Source of the DNA: Thiotrichales bacterium
GTDB lineage: Bacteria; Pseudomonadota; Gammaproteobacteria; Beggiatoales; Beggiatoaceae
Direction of reading: 5' to 3'
Assembly: GCA_016745035.1 (NCBI GenBank)
Contig: JADGDE010000002.1
Span: 62,433-126,432 of the forward strand
Length of the DNA stretch: 64,000 bases
This document shows positions 27,746 to 35,676 of this stretch, in pieces. Position 1 is the stretch's first letter; every line of letters begins with the position of its first letter. The notes under the pieces are model-generated. The model saw only the letters and a list, made by a program, of their open reading frames with translations, was not told where the DNA came from and did not search any database. A program made the position numbers and the translations under genes.

Positions 27746-27823
27746 GTAGGTTGGGCTGAATTTTATGAAGCCCAACACAAACAAAGCCACTCCTGTTGGG
27801 CTTCCTTCGTCAGCCCAACCTAC
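27746..27823. repeat. Palindromic GTAGGTTGGGCTGA repeat
   Basis: 78 bases with outer arms GTAGGTTGGGCTGA and TCAGCCCAACCTAC, and inner arms GAAGCCCAACA and TGTTGGGCTTC. The whole unit folds into one long hairpin. Similar GTAGGTTGGGCTGA palindromes are widespread intergenic repeats in many bacteria. It ends about 40 bases before the phosphoesterase start. Confidence 0.8.
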
Positions 27824-27861
27824 CCGCTACTCGCTATCTTTAATAAGTAAGGATATTAAAT

Positions 27862-29499
27862 ATGACTCAACTTAATACTTTTGAACACGTTGTTGTTTTA
27901 ATGTTGGAAAATCGTTCATTCGATAATCTTTTAGGTTATCTTTACAAAGATGGTGTACCAACAGGTAAGTCTTATGAAGGATTGCAAAATGGGGATTACC
28001 CAAATCCTGTGCCTAAACGCGCGAAAGATTATGAAACCGTAAAGGAAATTAGACCCCAAAGAGCAAAAGATCTTTCTCAACCTTTTCCAGATCCCGGTGA
28101 GTTTTATCAACACGCTAATACACAACTCTATAATACCATTGATCCTGTTAGCAACGTGGGGATTGATGGGATGGATATGACATCACCATACAATTTACCA
28201 AACCCAGTTCCTTCCACAGCATCTATGAATGGTTTTGTAAATGATTACCTGAATACACTTCAAGCCTATGGTAGTGAAAAAAAATATCCTCAATACAAAA
28301 AACCAACTAAGGAACAGTATGGGGCGATTATGCAATGTTATTACCCAGATCAAGTTCCTCATTTGTCGACTTTAGCCAAGGAATTTGCTGTTTTTGATCA
28401 TTGGCATTGTTCCGTACCCAGTCAAACTTGGTGTAATCGTGCATTTTGGCATATGGGAACCTCAGGCGGATTTGTTATCAATCCTGTTGGTGAAAAAGGG
28501 GAATCCAAAGACCCTTTGAAGAATGAGAAACTAAAAAAATGGTATGATCGGGTTGGATATGGTCGGAATGCCACAAAGCATGACCCTAATAATCCTAATT
28601 TATTTACGCGATTAAATGATAAAAATATCACTGCCAATGTTTACGCTGACTCTAAGTTTTGTTTTAAGATCTTTGGCTATGACTATTGCCTTAGTCTTAC
28701 TAAATTGATGATAGGAGGGTTATATTCGACTGGATTTACTAACTATAAGATGGGAAAATTTTATAGCCACATTAAGGACAAGAAACTACCTAAGTACTCA
28801 TTTATTGAACCTAATTTTTTTAATAAACACAATGACATGCATCCTTCAGCCGTCAATAAGGAACCCGTCGAAAGTGTGAAATTGGGAGATGAACTCATCC
28901 GAAAAGTCTACAATGCGTTATTTATTGATTCTGATCACTACAAAGATAATACCCTATTGATTATTACAACTGACGAACATGGGGGTTGTTTTGATCATGT
29001 CTCTCCGCCCAGTGCTACACCACCAGATGATTACTCATGTAAAGAAGGGTTCAAATTTGATCGATTGGGGATTCGAGTCCCAATGGTGATGGTTTCAGCT
29101 TATATACAAAAAAACACTATCATTAATGATGTGCATGACCACACTTCATTTATCAAAACGATGTCAAAAAAATGGGGACTTGAAGGGTTACATAACAGGG
29201 ATAAAAATGCCAAGTCCTTTGAGTCCGTGTTTTCCAATAAAAAACGTTCTGATTTCCCTAAATTGGGGGACTCCATAGTTGATTTGGATGAAGTTCCGGA
29301 TCATAGTGATCATGAGCTTAACGGCTTGCAAGCCTCGATTCTTGGCGCGGCAGAATATTTAGCTCAACAACATCCAAAGGCTGATAAGATTCCTCCTCGT
29401 GATGAAGACATTAACACGATTGGTGAAGCTGAACGTCGCTTAGAGGTTCTTGCAGAATTTCTCAATCTCACTGATGTGACGCATTCCGAAACGAATTAA
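27862..29499 (+). CDS. Phosphoesterase-family (phospholipase C/acid phosphatase-like) protein
   Basis: 545 residues. It starts MTQLNTFEHVVVLMLENRSFDNLLGYL, the metal-binding NRSFD signature of the PF04185 phosphoesterase family (phospholipase C, AcpA). Later motifs TTDEHGGCFDHVSPP and VHDHTSFIKT supply the remaining metal ligands. Family members cleave phospholipid head groups or phosphomonoesters outside the cell. This one has no signal peptide, unlike classical PlcH/PlcN. ATG at 27862 follows AAGGA. The gene is flanked on both sides by transposon debris. Confidence 0.87.
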   Translation: MTQLNTFEHVVVLMLENRSFDNLLGYLYKDGVPTGKSYEGLQNGDYPNPVPKRAKDYETVKEIRPQRAKDLSQPFPDPGEFYQHANTQLYNTIDPVSNVGIDGMDMTSPYNLPNPVPSTASMNGFVNDYLNTLQAYGSEKKYPQYKKPTKEQYGAIMQCYYPDQVPHLSTLAKEFAVFDHWHCSVPSQTWCNRAFWHMGTSGGFVINPVGEKGESKDPLKNEKLKKWYDRVGYGRNATKHDPNNPNLFTRLNDKNITANVYADSKFCFKIFGYDYCLSLTKLMIGGLYSTGFTNYKMGKFYSHIKDKKLPKYSFIEPNFFNKHNDMHPSAVNKEPVESVKLGDELIRKVYNALFIDSDHYKDNTLLIITTDEHGGCFDHVSPPSATPPDDYSCKEGFKFDRLGIRVPMVMVSAYIQKNTIINDVHDHTSFIKTMSKKWGLEGLHNRDKNAKSFESVFSNKKRSDFPKLGDSIVDLDEVPDHSDHELNGLQASILGAAEYLAQQHPKADKIPPRDEDINTIGEAERRLEVLAEFLNLTDVTHSETN

Positions 29500-29500
29500 G

Positions 29501-29783
29501 CTTATCCATAGCGCCTCGCAATGCCCTCATATACAACTGTGCTCGCAAAGTAAAATGGTTGAGTTTATAAGTCAAATGTAAACATGCCAATTGAAATGCG
29601 GCATAAATTGACATGAAGATATGGTTGCTTTGAGCAAGCACGGGTTTGGTAGGAGATTTAACCAAACAGGTATTCGACTTGAGTGTTTTATGAAAGACTT
29701 CGACTTTCCATCGTTTTTGATAGATTGTTTCAATTGAGGTCGAATCACAGCTTAAATCGCTACAGGCAAGAAAAACAAAAAAC
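29501..29783 (-). pseudogene. IS4-superfamily transposase, C-terminal remnant
   Basis: Reading leftward from 29783 the frame gives ...SCDSTSIETIYQKRWKVEVF and then HKTLKSN, the Y-x2-R-x3-E-x6-K motif of IS4/IS701-type DDE transposases including the catalytic glutamate. The N-terminal two thirds, with both catalytic aspartates, are missing. Its tail overlaps the end of the phosphoesterase gene on the other strand. Non-functional. Confidence 0.75.
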
Positions 29784-29786
29784 TAT

Positions 29787-29857
29787 AGACACCCACTAAA
29801 GTTTTAAGGAAAATTTAGTAAAAACAATTTAATGGGGGGCTAATTTTATGGGTGTCT
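29787..29857. repeat. Short inverted-repeat unit (AGACACCCA ends)
   Basis: 71 bases bounded by AGACACCCA and TGGGTGTCT. It separates the transposase remnant from the ycjX remnant, so it is likely the end of the insertion sequence or a small derivative that truncated ycjX. Compare the GGACACCCAT hairpin at 27065. Confidence 0.5.
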
Positions 29858-29869
29858 CGTTTTCTCATT

Positions 29870-30427
29870 TATCTTTTTGAGCAGTGGATTATTGGTTTTA
29901 TAGCGGATGGCTAGGCGGGTTTCGCTGATGCCTGAAGTTGGCTCCGGTCAGCGTGGCGGCTCGGCGCTGAGGGCATCCATCGCCAAGTCATAACGAAAGC
30001 TGGGGATGTGCAAATCTGGCTGCGGCTGCGCTTTTGTACCACGCAAACGCCCACTGCCGACGATTTCAAAAAATGGCAAACGGGTATTATCCAGCCCGTG
30101 CATCATTTGATGAATCAAAGAGCTGATAAAAACGGTTTTGCCGCTCCGACTCAAACCCGTGACCGCAAGACGCACCGACCTATCTAAGAGTCTATGCGGA
30201 GTATGGGGATCGTCGCGAAAATCAGATATTTTGAGGCTAATTTCGTGGTTTTGTGAGGCGAATAACGCGTTATTTAACGAATAAAAGCGCGGAATTAGAC
30301 CAAAATAGCGGATTTACAGCAGATTATTCATATTTCGCATAGATTCTAAGGTACGGTTTAATAATTCCTCAGCTTGTTGTTTTGCCTGTCCCAACTGTGG
30401 CGACAGACCAGAAAACCAATTACTCAT
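29870..30427 (-). pseudogene. ycjX: ycjX-like ATPase gene, multiply broken
   Basis: Reading from the ATG at 30425-30427: MSNWFSGLSPQLGQAKQQAE then ELLNRTL, then a 159-bp MITE-2 (30188-30346), then DRSVRLAVTGLSRSGKTVF with the P-loop, and on to ...LSAEPPR, where TGA stands in place of the usual Trp codon. The same frame continues PEPTSGISETRLAIRYKTNN before insertion-sequence DNA cuts it off. Intact YcjX is about 465 residues; about 115 codons remain. Removing the MITE and one TTA copy restores NRTLDRSVRLAV exactly as in the family. Confidence 0.85.
30188..30346 (-). repeat. MITE-2, copy B, inserted in ycjX
   Basis: 159 bases with 11-bp terminal inverted repeats (GAGTCTATGCG at 30188-30198, CGCATAGATTC at 30336-30346; 10/11 identical when paired). 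It is flanked by the 3-bp direct repeat TAA (TTA on the ycjX strand) at 30185-30187 and 30347-30349. Homologous to 9463-9609. Its insertion of 159 + 3 bases keeps the ycjX frame but brings in stop codons. Confidence 0.85.
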
Positions 30428-30529
30428 ATCAAGGCATTACCTAGCTTGGCGAACAAAGGGCGTTATTATGCCATAAAGTTGGAGGGGCGGCTTTAGCTGT
30501 GTTTGTGCGGGACTAAAGTCCCACCGCCG

Positions 30530-32689
30530 TTATTTCTTATCTTTAGCCGCTGGCACAGCCAGAAAACGGGCTTTGATGGCTTCGCGGTCAGAGACGGCTG
30601 CGGGGAGTTTTAGGGCTTCGGTAAGGAGGATATTGGCTTTGAGATAGGTTTCTAGTTTTTCTATGCTTTCTCTTTCCAAGTGTGGCGGAATTAGTTTTTT
30701 AGCTTTGGCAAAGACTTGGAGTTTTTCGACAAAATCAGCCCATTGTTTTATATCGGTTTGAGCTAAAAAGGGATGTGATAATAGATGCTGGAGAGCTTGT
30801 TGGTTTTTGCTACTGCGATGTTGTTGAATTTTTGTGAGTAATTGTTGCAAGGCATTAGCAAATTTGCTATCGGGTTTTAGATTTTTAGCATACGCGGAGA
30901 TAATGCCAGTTGGCATTATCTCCGCGTATGCTAAATTGAAAGGTTTGTCGAAGTCAAGTTTAGAAATCTTGTTAAGGGCGCGGTCGAGGTCGCGGGCGAG
31001 GTCGAGGGCGAGGTCGAGGTCGAGGTCGAGGTCGTGGGCGTGGGCGAGGTCGTGGTCGAGGTCGAGGGCGCGGTCGAGGTCGAGGTCGAGGTCGAGGGCG
31101 CGGTCGAGGTCGAGGGCGAGAAAACTATAAAGCACCCGTTTAGCACCGATATTGTGTTTTATATCCAACTGCTGCGCCCAATCATCACACCATTGTAAGT
31201 GTGCAATAAGAGCCTCATCGGTTTGTACCGTAGCTTCCAACGCCGCAAAACTATACTGATAAAATTTATCAGCCTTATCCAATAAACTCACGGTGAGTAA
31301 AATCACCTCTCGCCAGCGGTCATCGGCTAAATATTCTGTTAGGTTTTGGAGACTGCCCTCATCAGCATGTTCAACGATATAACGGGCAGTAAAATATTCT
31401 TGAAAGCTCAGATGCGAGAAGGAATAAATCCCTTGAGCGCGTTCAAGTAACAAACCGTGTTGCTCAATCAGTGACTTTAACACCGCTTCACCATCGACTT
31501 CTGTGCCCTCAGCAACCACGCGGCTAACATAGCTTTGTAAACGACGCGCTACGTCGGTTTTAGCAAAAAAATACTCGCCTTGTTGAAAATACACCGCTGC
31601 AATGTGCGCGAGCATTTGTTGTTTGCGAATCAAGGATAAATCTCGATAAAGCTGGTCTCGTTGAATCTCACGACTGCTGTCCCAGCGTCGAAATAAAGTT
31701 TCTAGGGCTTCATGGTATAAATCCGCACGGCGCGGTGGGAATTGCTGACTATTTTCAAAACTTAAACACAATAAACTCAATAATAAGGGCGTATTGGCAA
31801 GTTCTTTAATGCCTTTGTTGTGTTCCTCGTCAAAGGCTCGCAAAAATCGGGCTTTGGTTTGGGCTTTATCAGCAAACCAATTACTGACAAAATTATGAAT
31901 TTGCTCATCGGTAAAATCCGCCATTTCGATATAGCGAAATTTATCGGTAAAGCTGTAATCATTCGCCGCCACGCGGCAAGTAATCAAGCATTGACAATGC
32001 GGATATTCATTGCTAAAAGCCGTGAGTTTGGCGATTAATTGGCTGCGTTGTTTACCTTCTTGCTGTACTTCGTCCAAGCCATCAAACAAAACCAAGACTT
32101 GTAAGGGCGTTTGTGTCCGTAAACAGCCTTGTAAAAATTCACCTGAAAGCCCATGCCCTTGTAATTGTTGCTGTATGTACTCAAGCAGCTCGCTAGCGCC
32201 CGCATCTTGCCAAGCTTTAAGACCGACAAAAATCGGCAAATGAGGCAATTTATTTTGCGCCGCTTGCAAGGTCAAATAACGTAAAAAAGTGGTTTTCCCC
32301 GCGCCCGGTTTGCCGAGAATAAATAAGCGTTGAGCATTGGCTTGTTTGACTAAATCAATGCCTTTGAGGCGCTGACAGTCGCTGCTGTCGTGCAATTGAT
32401 TCCCAGCGGTTTTAATCGCCTCCAGTTCATAATGGCGAAAAGCGCGGATTTTATCTAAGACATAGACATCGGTGAATAAATCATTGAGCGGGAACAGCTT
32501 ACCCCGCCCTAGCACTGGAATGGTGTTATTGACTTTCTGTAGGTGTTGGTAATAAGCTTCAATTTGTTCGGTACGGGCGCGAATATTTTTTAATTTTTCA
32601 GCCCAGCTTGCCGGTAAGATTCTAAGTAAATGTTGGAATAACCAATTGCTTAAGATATTGGTTAAAATGGTCAGCAACCATTCAATCAT
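30530..32689 (-). CDS. NACHT-domain NTPase (NLR-like)
   Basis: 719 residues. A short hydrophobic or amphipathic N-terminus (about 1-30) is followed by NACHT: Walker A LFILGKPGAGKTTFL (about 125-139), Walker B VLVLFDGLDEV, sensor CLITCRVAA, and the winged-helix region ending in SHLSFQEYFTARYIVE. Then comes a tract rich in repeated Asp-Leu (LDLDRALDLDLDLD...) encoded by a hexanucleotide repeat, an in-frame palindrome, and a helical C-terminus. Bacterial NACHT proteins include antiphage NLR-like sensors. There is no attached effector and no partner gene, so it would be a single-gene system if active. A ribosome site AAGGAAAA precedes the ATG. Confidence 0.85.
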   Translation of the reverse strand: MIEWLLTILTNILSNWLFQHLLRILPASWAEKLKNIRARTEQIEAYYQHLQKVNNTIPVLGRGKLFPLNDLFTDVYVLDKIRAFRHYELEAIKTAGNQLHDSSDCQRLKGIDLVKQANAQRLFILGKPGAGKTTFLRYLTLQAAQNKLPHLPIFVGLKAWQDAGASELLEYIQQQLQGHGLSGEFLQGCLRTQTPLQVLVLFDGLDEVQQEGKQRSQLIAKLTAFSNEYPHCQCLITCRVAANDYSFTDKFRYIEMADFTDEQIHNFVSNWFADKAQTKARFLRAFDEEHNKGIKELANTPLLLSLLCLSFENSQQFPPRRADLYHEALETLFRRWDSSREIQRDQLYRDLSLIRKQQMLAHIAAVYFQQGEYFFAKTDVARRLQSYVSRVVAEGTEVDGEAVLKSLIEQHGLLLERAQGIYSFSHLSFQEYFTARYIVEHADEGSLQNLTEYLADDRWREVILLTVSLLDKADKFYQYSFAALEATVQTDEALIAHLQWCDDWAQQLDIKHNIGAKRVLYSFLALDLDRALDLDLDLDRALDLDHDLAHAHDLDLDLDLALDLARDLDRALNKISKLDFDKPFNLAYAEIMPTGIISAYAKNLKPDSKFANALQQLLTKIQQHRSSKNQQALQHLLSHPFLAQTDIKQWADFVEKLQVFAKAKKLIPPHLERESIEKLETYLKANILLTEALKLPAAVSDREAIKARFLAVPAAKDKK
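30884..30935. repeat. Perfect 25-bp-arm palindrome inside the NACHT gene
   Basis: Arms 30884-30908 and 30911-30935 are exact reverse complements, separated by two bases. On the coding strand it reads, in frame, LAYAEIMPTGIISAYAK, between the Asp-Leu tract and the C-terminal domain. Such a perfect palindrome is not needed for coding and looks like an inserted palindromic element. Confidence 0.85.
30977..31121. repeat. Hexanucleotide tract (GAGGTC/GAGGGC units)
   Basis: About 145 bases of near-perfect 6-bp units, mainly GGTCGA with GGGCGC/GGGCGA variants. On the NACHT coding strand each unit encodes Asp-Leu or Ala-Leu/Arg-Ala. Because the unit is a multiple of three, slippage changes protein length by two residues without shifting frame. 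Confidence 0.85.
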
Positions 32690-32770
32690 GCGTTTTCCTT
32701 CGCGTCGCTTTGGCTAAGACAATGCTTCTGAGTCGTTATGATAACAAATAAAGCATGGCGCTAATCGCTG

Positions 32771-32785
32771 ATGCGTCACATCAGT
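32771..32785. repeat. MITE-1 right-end fragment
   Basis: ATGCGTCACATCAGT, an isolated terminal repeat of MITE-1 between the NACHT gene and the next copy at 32857. Confidence 0.5.
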
Positions 32786-32856
32786 TAGTGACAATTTAGC
32801 TTAGGAACATGCACAAAATAATTTCAACAACTTTTTCTGATATGATTCCCCTTTTA

Positions 32857-32923
32857 ACTGATGTTACGCACTTATTATTTTTTTGCTTTTTTGGCATTGA
32901 GAATGCCTTTGTGCAACATCAAT
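32857..32923. repeat. MITE-1, internally deleted copy
   Basis: Left end ACTGATGTTACGCAC and right end GTGCAACATCA are kept. The interior is reduced to a T-rich stem (GGCATTGAGAATGCC). The unit folds as one hairpin of about 67 bases and sits just upstream of the MEDS kinase gene. Confidence 0.7.
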
Positions 32924-32982
32924 TAGGTATGTCACATACGTTTTGACAATAAAAAAATATCATTAAGGAGATATGGGAGATA

Positions 32983-35454
32983 ATGTCTATTTTTTTAGGA
33001 AATCATGTGCGATCTTCATCAGAGCGCGAATTTGATTATGGTGATCACGCTTGTATTTTATTCAACAGCGATCAAGAACGTTTACAACGCCTAAAAACTT
33101 TCATTGAACAGGCTCTTCATGCAGGTGATCAATTTGTTTACCTTGCCGATGTGAAAAGCGATGACGATATTCCCACTTGGTTAAATGACTTTGTTGCCGA
33201 AAAAAACCTTCCACTGGATCGTTTTCGACGACATGCCGCTGCTCCCATTTATATTGAGAACGATAGTTTTAATGCCGAGCGTATGTTAAAGATTGTCAGT
33301 ACCTTATGGCAAGATGCGGTAGACACAGGTTATTCAGGTATGTCTGGCACAGGTGAAATGAGTTGGGCAAATGCCAATATTGAAGATTTTCTTGATGAGC
33401 TGGTGATTTATGAGCGCGGCTTAAATGATTTAGTCTCAAATCGAACCATAGCGCTGTGTTGTCAATATGATACCTCTAAATTTCGCGGCGACATTATTTT
33501 CGATATTCTATTATGTCATCCCATTGCTGTTATCAGTGGCTTAAGTATTCGTAACCCCTTATATTTTAAAAATACCAATACCGATAAAAGCACGATTTTA
33601 TCGCACATTATCATGTTACAAGCCGTGATTAATGTGATCAGTGATCCGGTCAAAATTTTACAGTTTTCTGCTAAAGCATTGACTGAAATTCTGGGTTGTG
33701 GCGAGTGTCGTTTTAAACTCGGCGACAATGTACAAGATTTACCTAGCGCCAACGAGACAACAAAAATTATTACACTCGAAAATCATAATCAAAACTATGG
33801 TTATTTAATTTTTCAGCTCACCGATGCGGCACGTTACACTGAATATGAATACCTGTTAGTGAACTTCTCCAACACCATTACCATGGCCTTAGAAAATCGC
33901 TGGCAAAATGAAAAACTTAAAAATGCCGCGCAAGCCCAAGCCAGTTTTTTAGCCAGTATGAGTCATGAGATTCGCACACCTATCAATGCCATCGTCGGTA
34001 TGAGCGAAATCCTGTTAGACACTCCCTTGAATTCAGAACAACGGGATTATCTCGATACCGTCAACGGCAGCAGTAACACCTTATTGGCTTTGGTAAATGA
34101 TATTCTCGATTTTTCCAAAGTCGAAGCGGGAAAAATGACACTGGAACAGCGCGAATTTGATTTACGCGAGTGTATTGAAACAGCCTTACGCTTTATTGCC
34201 CGTAAAGCGGCCGAAAAAAAGTTGGATTTATATTACCAAATGCAGCCAGATGTGCCTGCCAAAATTATCGGTGACAGTACCCGTTTGCAGCAAATCATTG
34301 CCAATTTACTCAGCAATGCAGTGAAATTCACAGAACATGGAGACATCAGTGTCAAGGTCAGCCTAACAAACGAAGAGAAAGGGCAATATTGTTTGCATTT
34401 TCGTGTGCAAGACACGGGAGTGGGCATTCCTGAGGAAAAAATGGATCGCTTATTTAAATCTTTTTCCCAAGTGGATGCATCGACAACGCGTAAGTATGGC
34501 GGTACGGGATTGGGATTGAATATCAGCAAGCAATTAAGCGAACTGATGGGGGGTGAAATCGGTGTTGAAAGTAAAGCAGGGCAAGGCTCTAGCTTTTACT
34601 TTTCCATCATCGTAGCGGCAACGACCGAGGCATTCGATTCTCAATTGTCACAAACGCAAGCGGCACTGCAAGATAAAAGCATATTATTACTCAACCTCCC
34701 CGCAGGCTATCGGCAGGTTGTACACCAACAAGCAGAAATTTGGGGCATGAAAGTCAGTCATGCTGATTGGGATGCTCAACAACTGACCGCAGAACTACCA
34801 AATAGCAAAGCTGATATAGTGCTTTGGCAACTGCACAAAGAAACATTACAAACGCTGCAATCATTAAATGCTACACCGCCAATTATTGCGATATTACAAA
34901 CAGATAAAAGATTACCCAAAGCCACCTCACCTATTTGTACATTTCTCAATGTCCCCGTGTTACCACGGCGCTTATTAGAAGCTCTCAACGCGGTATTTTC
35001 TCCCCGAACAGATGCAACAACAAGCAAGGCTATCGAAAACAAACAAGTCAAAGTCGCGCAAACGTTGGAAATACTCTTGGTTGATGATAACAGTGTAAAT
35101 ATTAAGGTCGCTTCTTTGCAATTGAAAAAACTAGGCTATCAAGCCGATACTGCCATGGATGGTTTAGAGGCTGTCGCCGCTGTGGAGAAAAAGCGTTACG
35201 ATGTGGTGCTGATGGATATGCAAATGCCAAAAATGGATGGCATTAGTGCAACTCAAGAAATTTTACAACAACAAGGTAGCCAAGCACCGTGGATTATTGC
35301 CATGACCGCTAACGCGATGTTAGAAGATCGTGAACGTTGTGCTGCCGCAGGTATGAGGGGCTATATTGATAAACCAGTAAAGATCCAGAAATTGCAAATG
35401 GCATTAGATGAATTTTTAACCCGGCGCACAAGGGCGACAAGCACCCCCTTTTAG
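32983..35454 (+). CDS. Hybrid histidine kinase with N-terminal MEDS domain
   Basis: 823 residues, with no TM helix. Residues about 10-175 form a MEDS domain (GDHACILFNSDQERL... YSGMSGTGEMSW), a RecA-like sensory fold first seen in DcmR of methylotrophs and in archaeal sensors. A possible GAF-like linker (about 215-310) follows, then HisKA with MSHEIRTPINAIVGM (H328), HATPase_c (NLLSNAVKFT, GTGLGLNIS), a degenerate receiver-like stretch (about 555-690), and a receiver domain (VLMDMQMPKMDG, D745). It is cytoplasmic, so it senses an internal signal. No output regulator is adjacent. Confidence 0.9.
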   Translation: MSIFLGNHVRSSSEREFDYGDHACILFNSDQERLQRLKTFIEQALHAGDQFVYLADVKSDDDIPTWLNDFVAEKNLPLDRFRRHAAAPIYIENDSFNAERMLKIVSTLWQDAVDTGYSGMSGTGEMSWANANIEDFLDELVIYERGLNDLVSNRTIALCCQYDTSKFRGDIIFDILLCHPIAVISGLSIRNPLYFKNTNTDKSTILSHIIMLQAVINVISDPVKILQFSAKALTEILGCGECRFKLGDNVQDLPSANETTKIITLENHNQNYGYLIFQLTDAARYTEYEYLLVNFSNTITMALENRWQNEKLKNAAQAQASFLASMSHEIRTPINAIVGMSEILLDTPLNSEQRDYLDTVNGSSNTLLALVNDILDFSKVEAGKMTLEQREFDLRECIETALRFIARKAAEKKLDLYYQMQPDVPAKIIGDSTRLQQIIANLLSNAVKFTEHGDISVKVSLTNEEKGQYCLHFRVQDTGVGIPEEKMDRLFKSFSQVDASTTRKYGGTGLGLNISKQLSELMGGEIGVESKAGQGSSFYFSIIVAATTEAFDSQLSQTQAALQDKSILLLNLPAGYRQVVHQQAEIWGMKVSHADWDAQQLTAELPNSKADIVLWQLHKETLQTLQSLNATPPIIAILQTDKRLPKATSPICTFLNVPVLPRRLLEALNAVFSPRTDATTSKAIENKQVKVAQTLEILLVDDNSVNIKVASLQLKKLGYQADTAMDGLEAVAAVEKKRYDVVLMDMQMPKMDGISATQEILQQQGSQAPWIIAMTANAMLEDRERCAAAGMRGYIDKPVKIQKLQMALDEFLTRRTRATSTPF

Positions 35455-35676
35455 GGGCTTATATGGGGCTATATTATGATGATGTGTGCTTCATTACCGT
35501 TTTCTTGAACTTAAATTTAGGTATTTCTGCTAAAAAATTATGGCAATACGACTAACATAATTGACCTCATTTTTATTGGGTTAAAGCTGAGTTAATTACA
35601 CAGGCATTCTTATGCTTGAACATGCTATGATGTGTGACTGGTATATCACTAGGTTCTCTAGCAGGATAACTCATCA

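Larger units (their letters stand above)
26745..27861. other. Mobile-element graveyard without intact gene
   Basis: About 1.1 kb. Contents in order: a stem-loop repeat (26815-26902), a minus-strand 46-codon frame with CPYCDC (26905-27045, not called), a strong hairpin with T tract (27065-27109), a broken transposase N-terminus (27100-27294), a G/C-rich patch at 27385-27560 with several short inverted repeats (GGATAAC/GTTATCC), and a GTAGGTTGGGCTGA-type palindromic repeat (27746-27823). Two short plus-strand frames overlap in the G/C-rich patch but neither has a start site or known similarity. Confidence 0.6.

Noticed and set aside
30834-31130. 98-codon Arg-Ser-rich frame antisense to the NACHT gene
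   Set aside because: It is the complement of the hexanucleotide tract; the NACHT frame explains the region.
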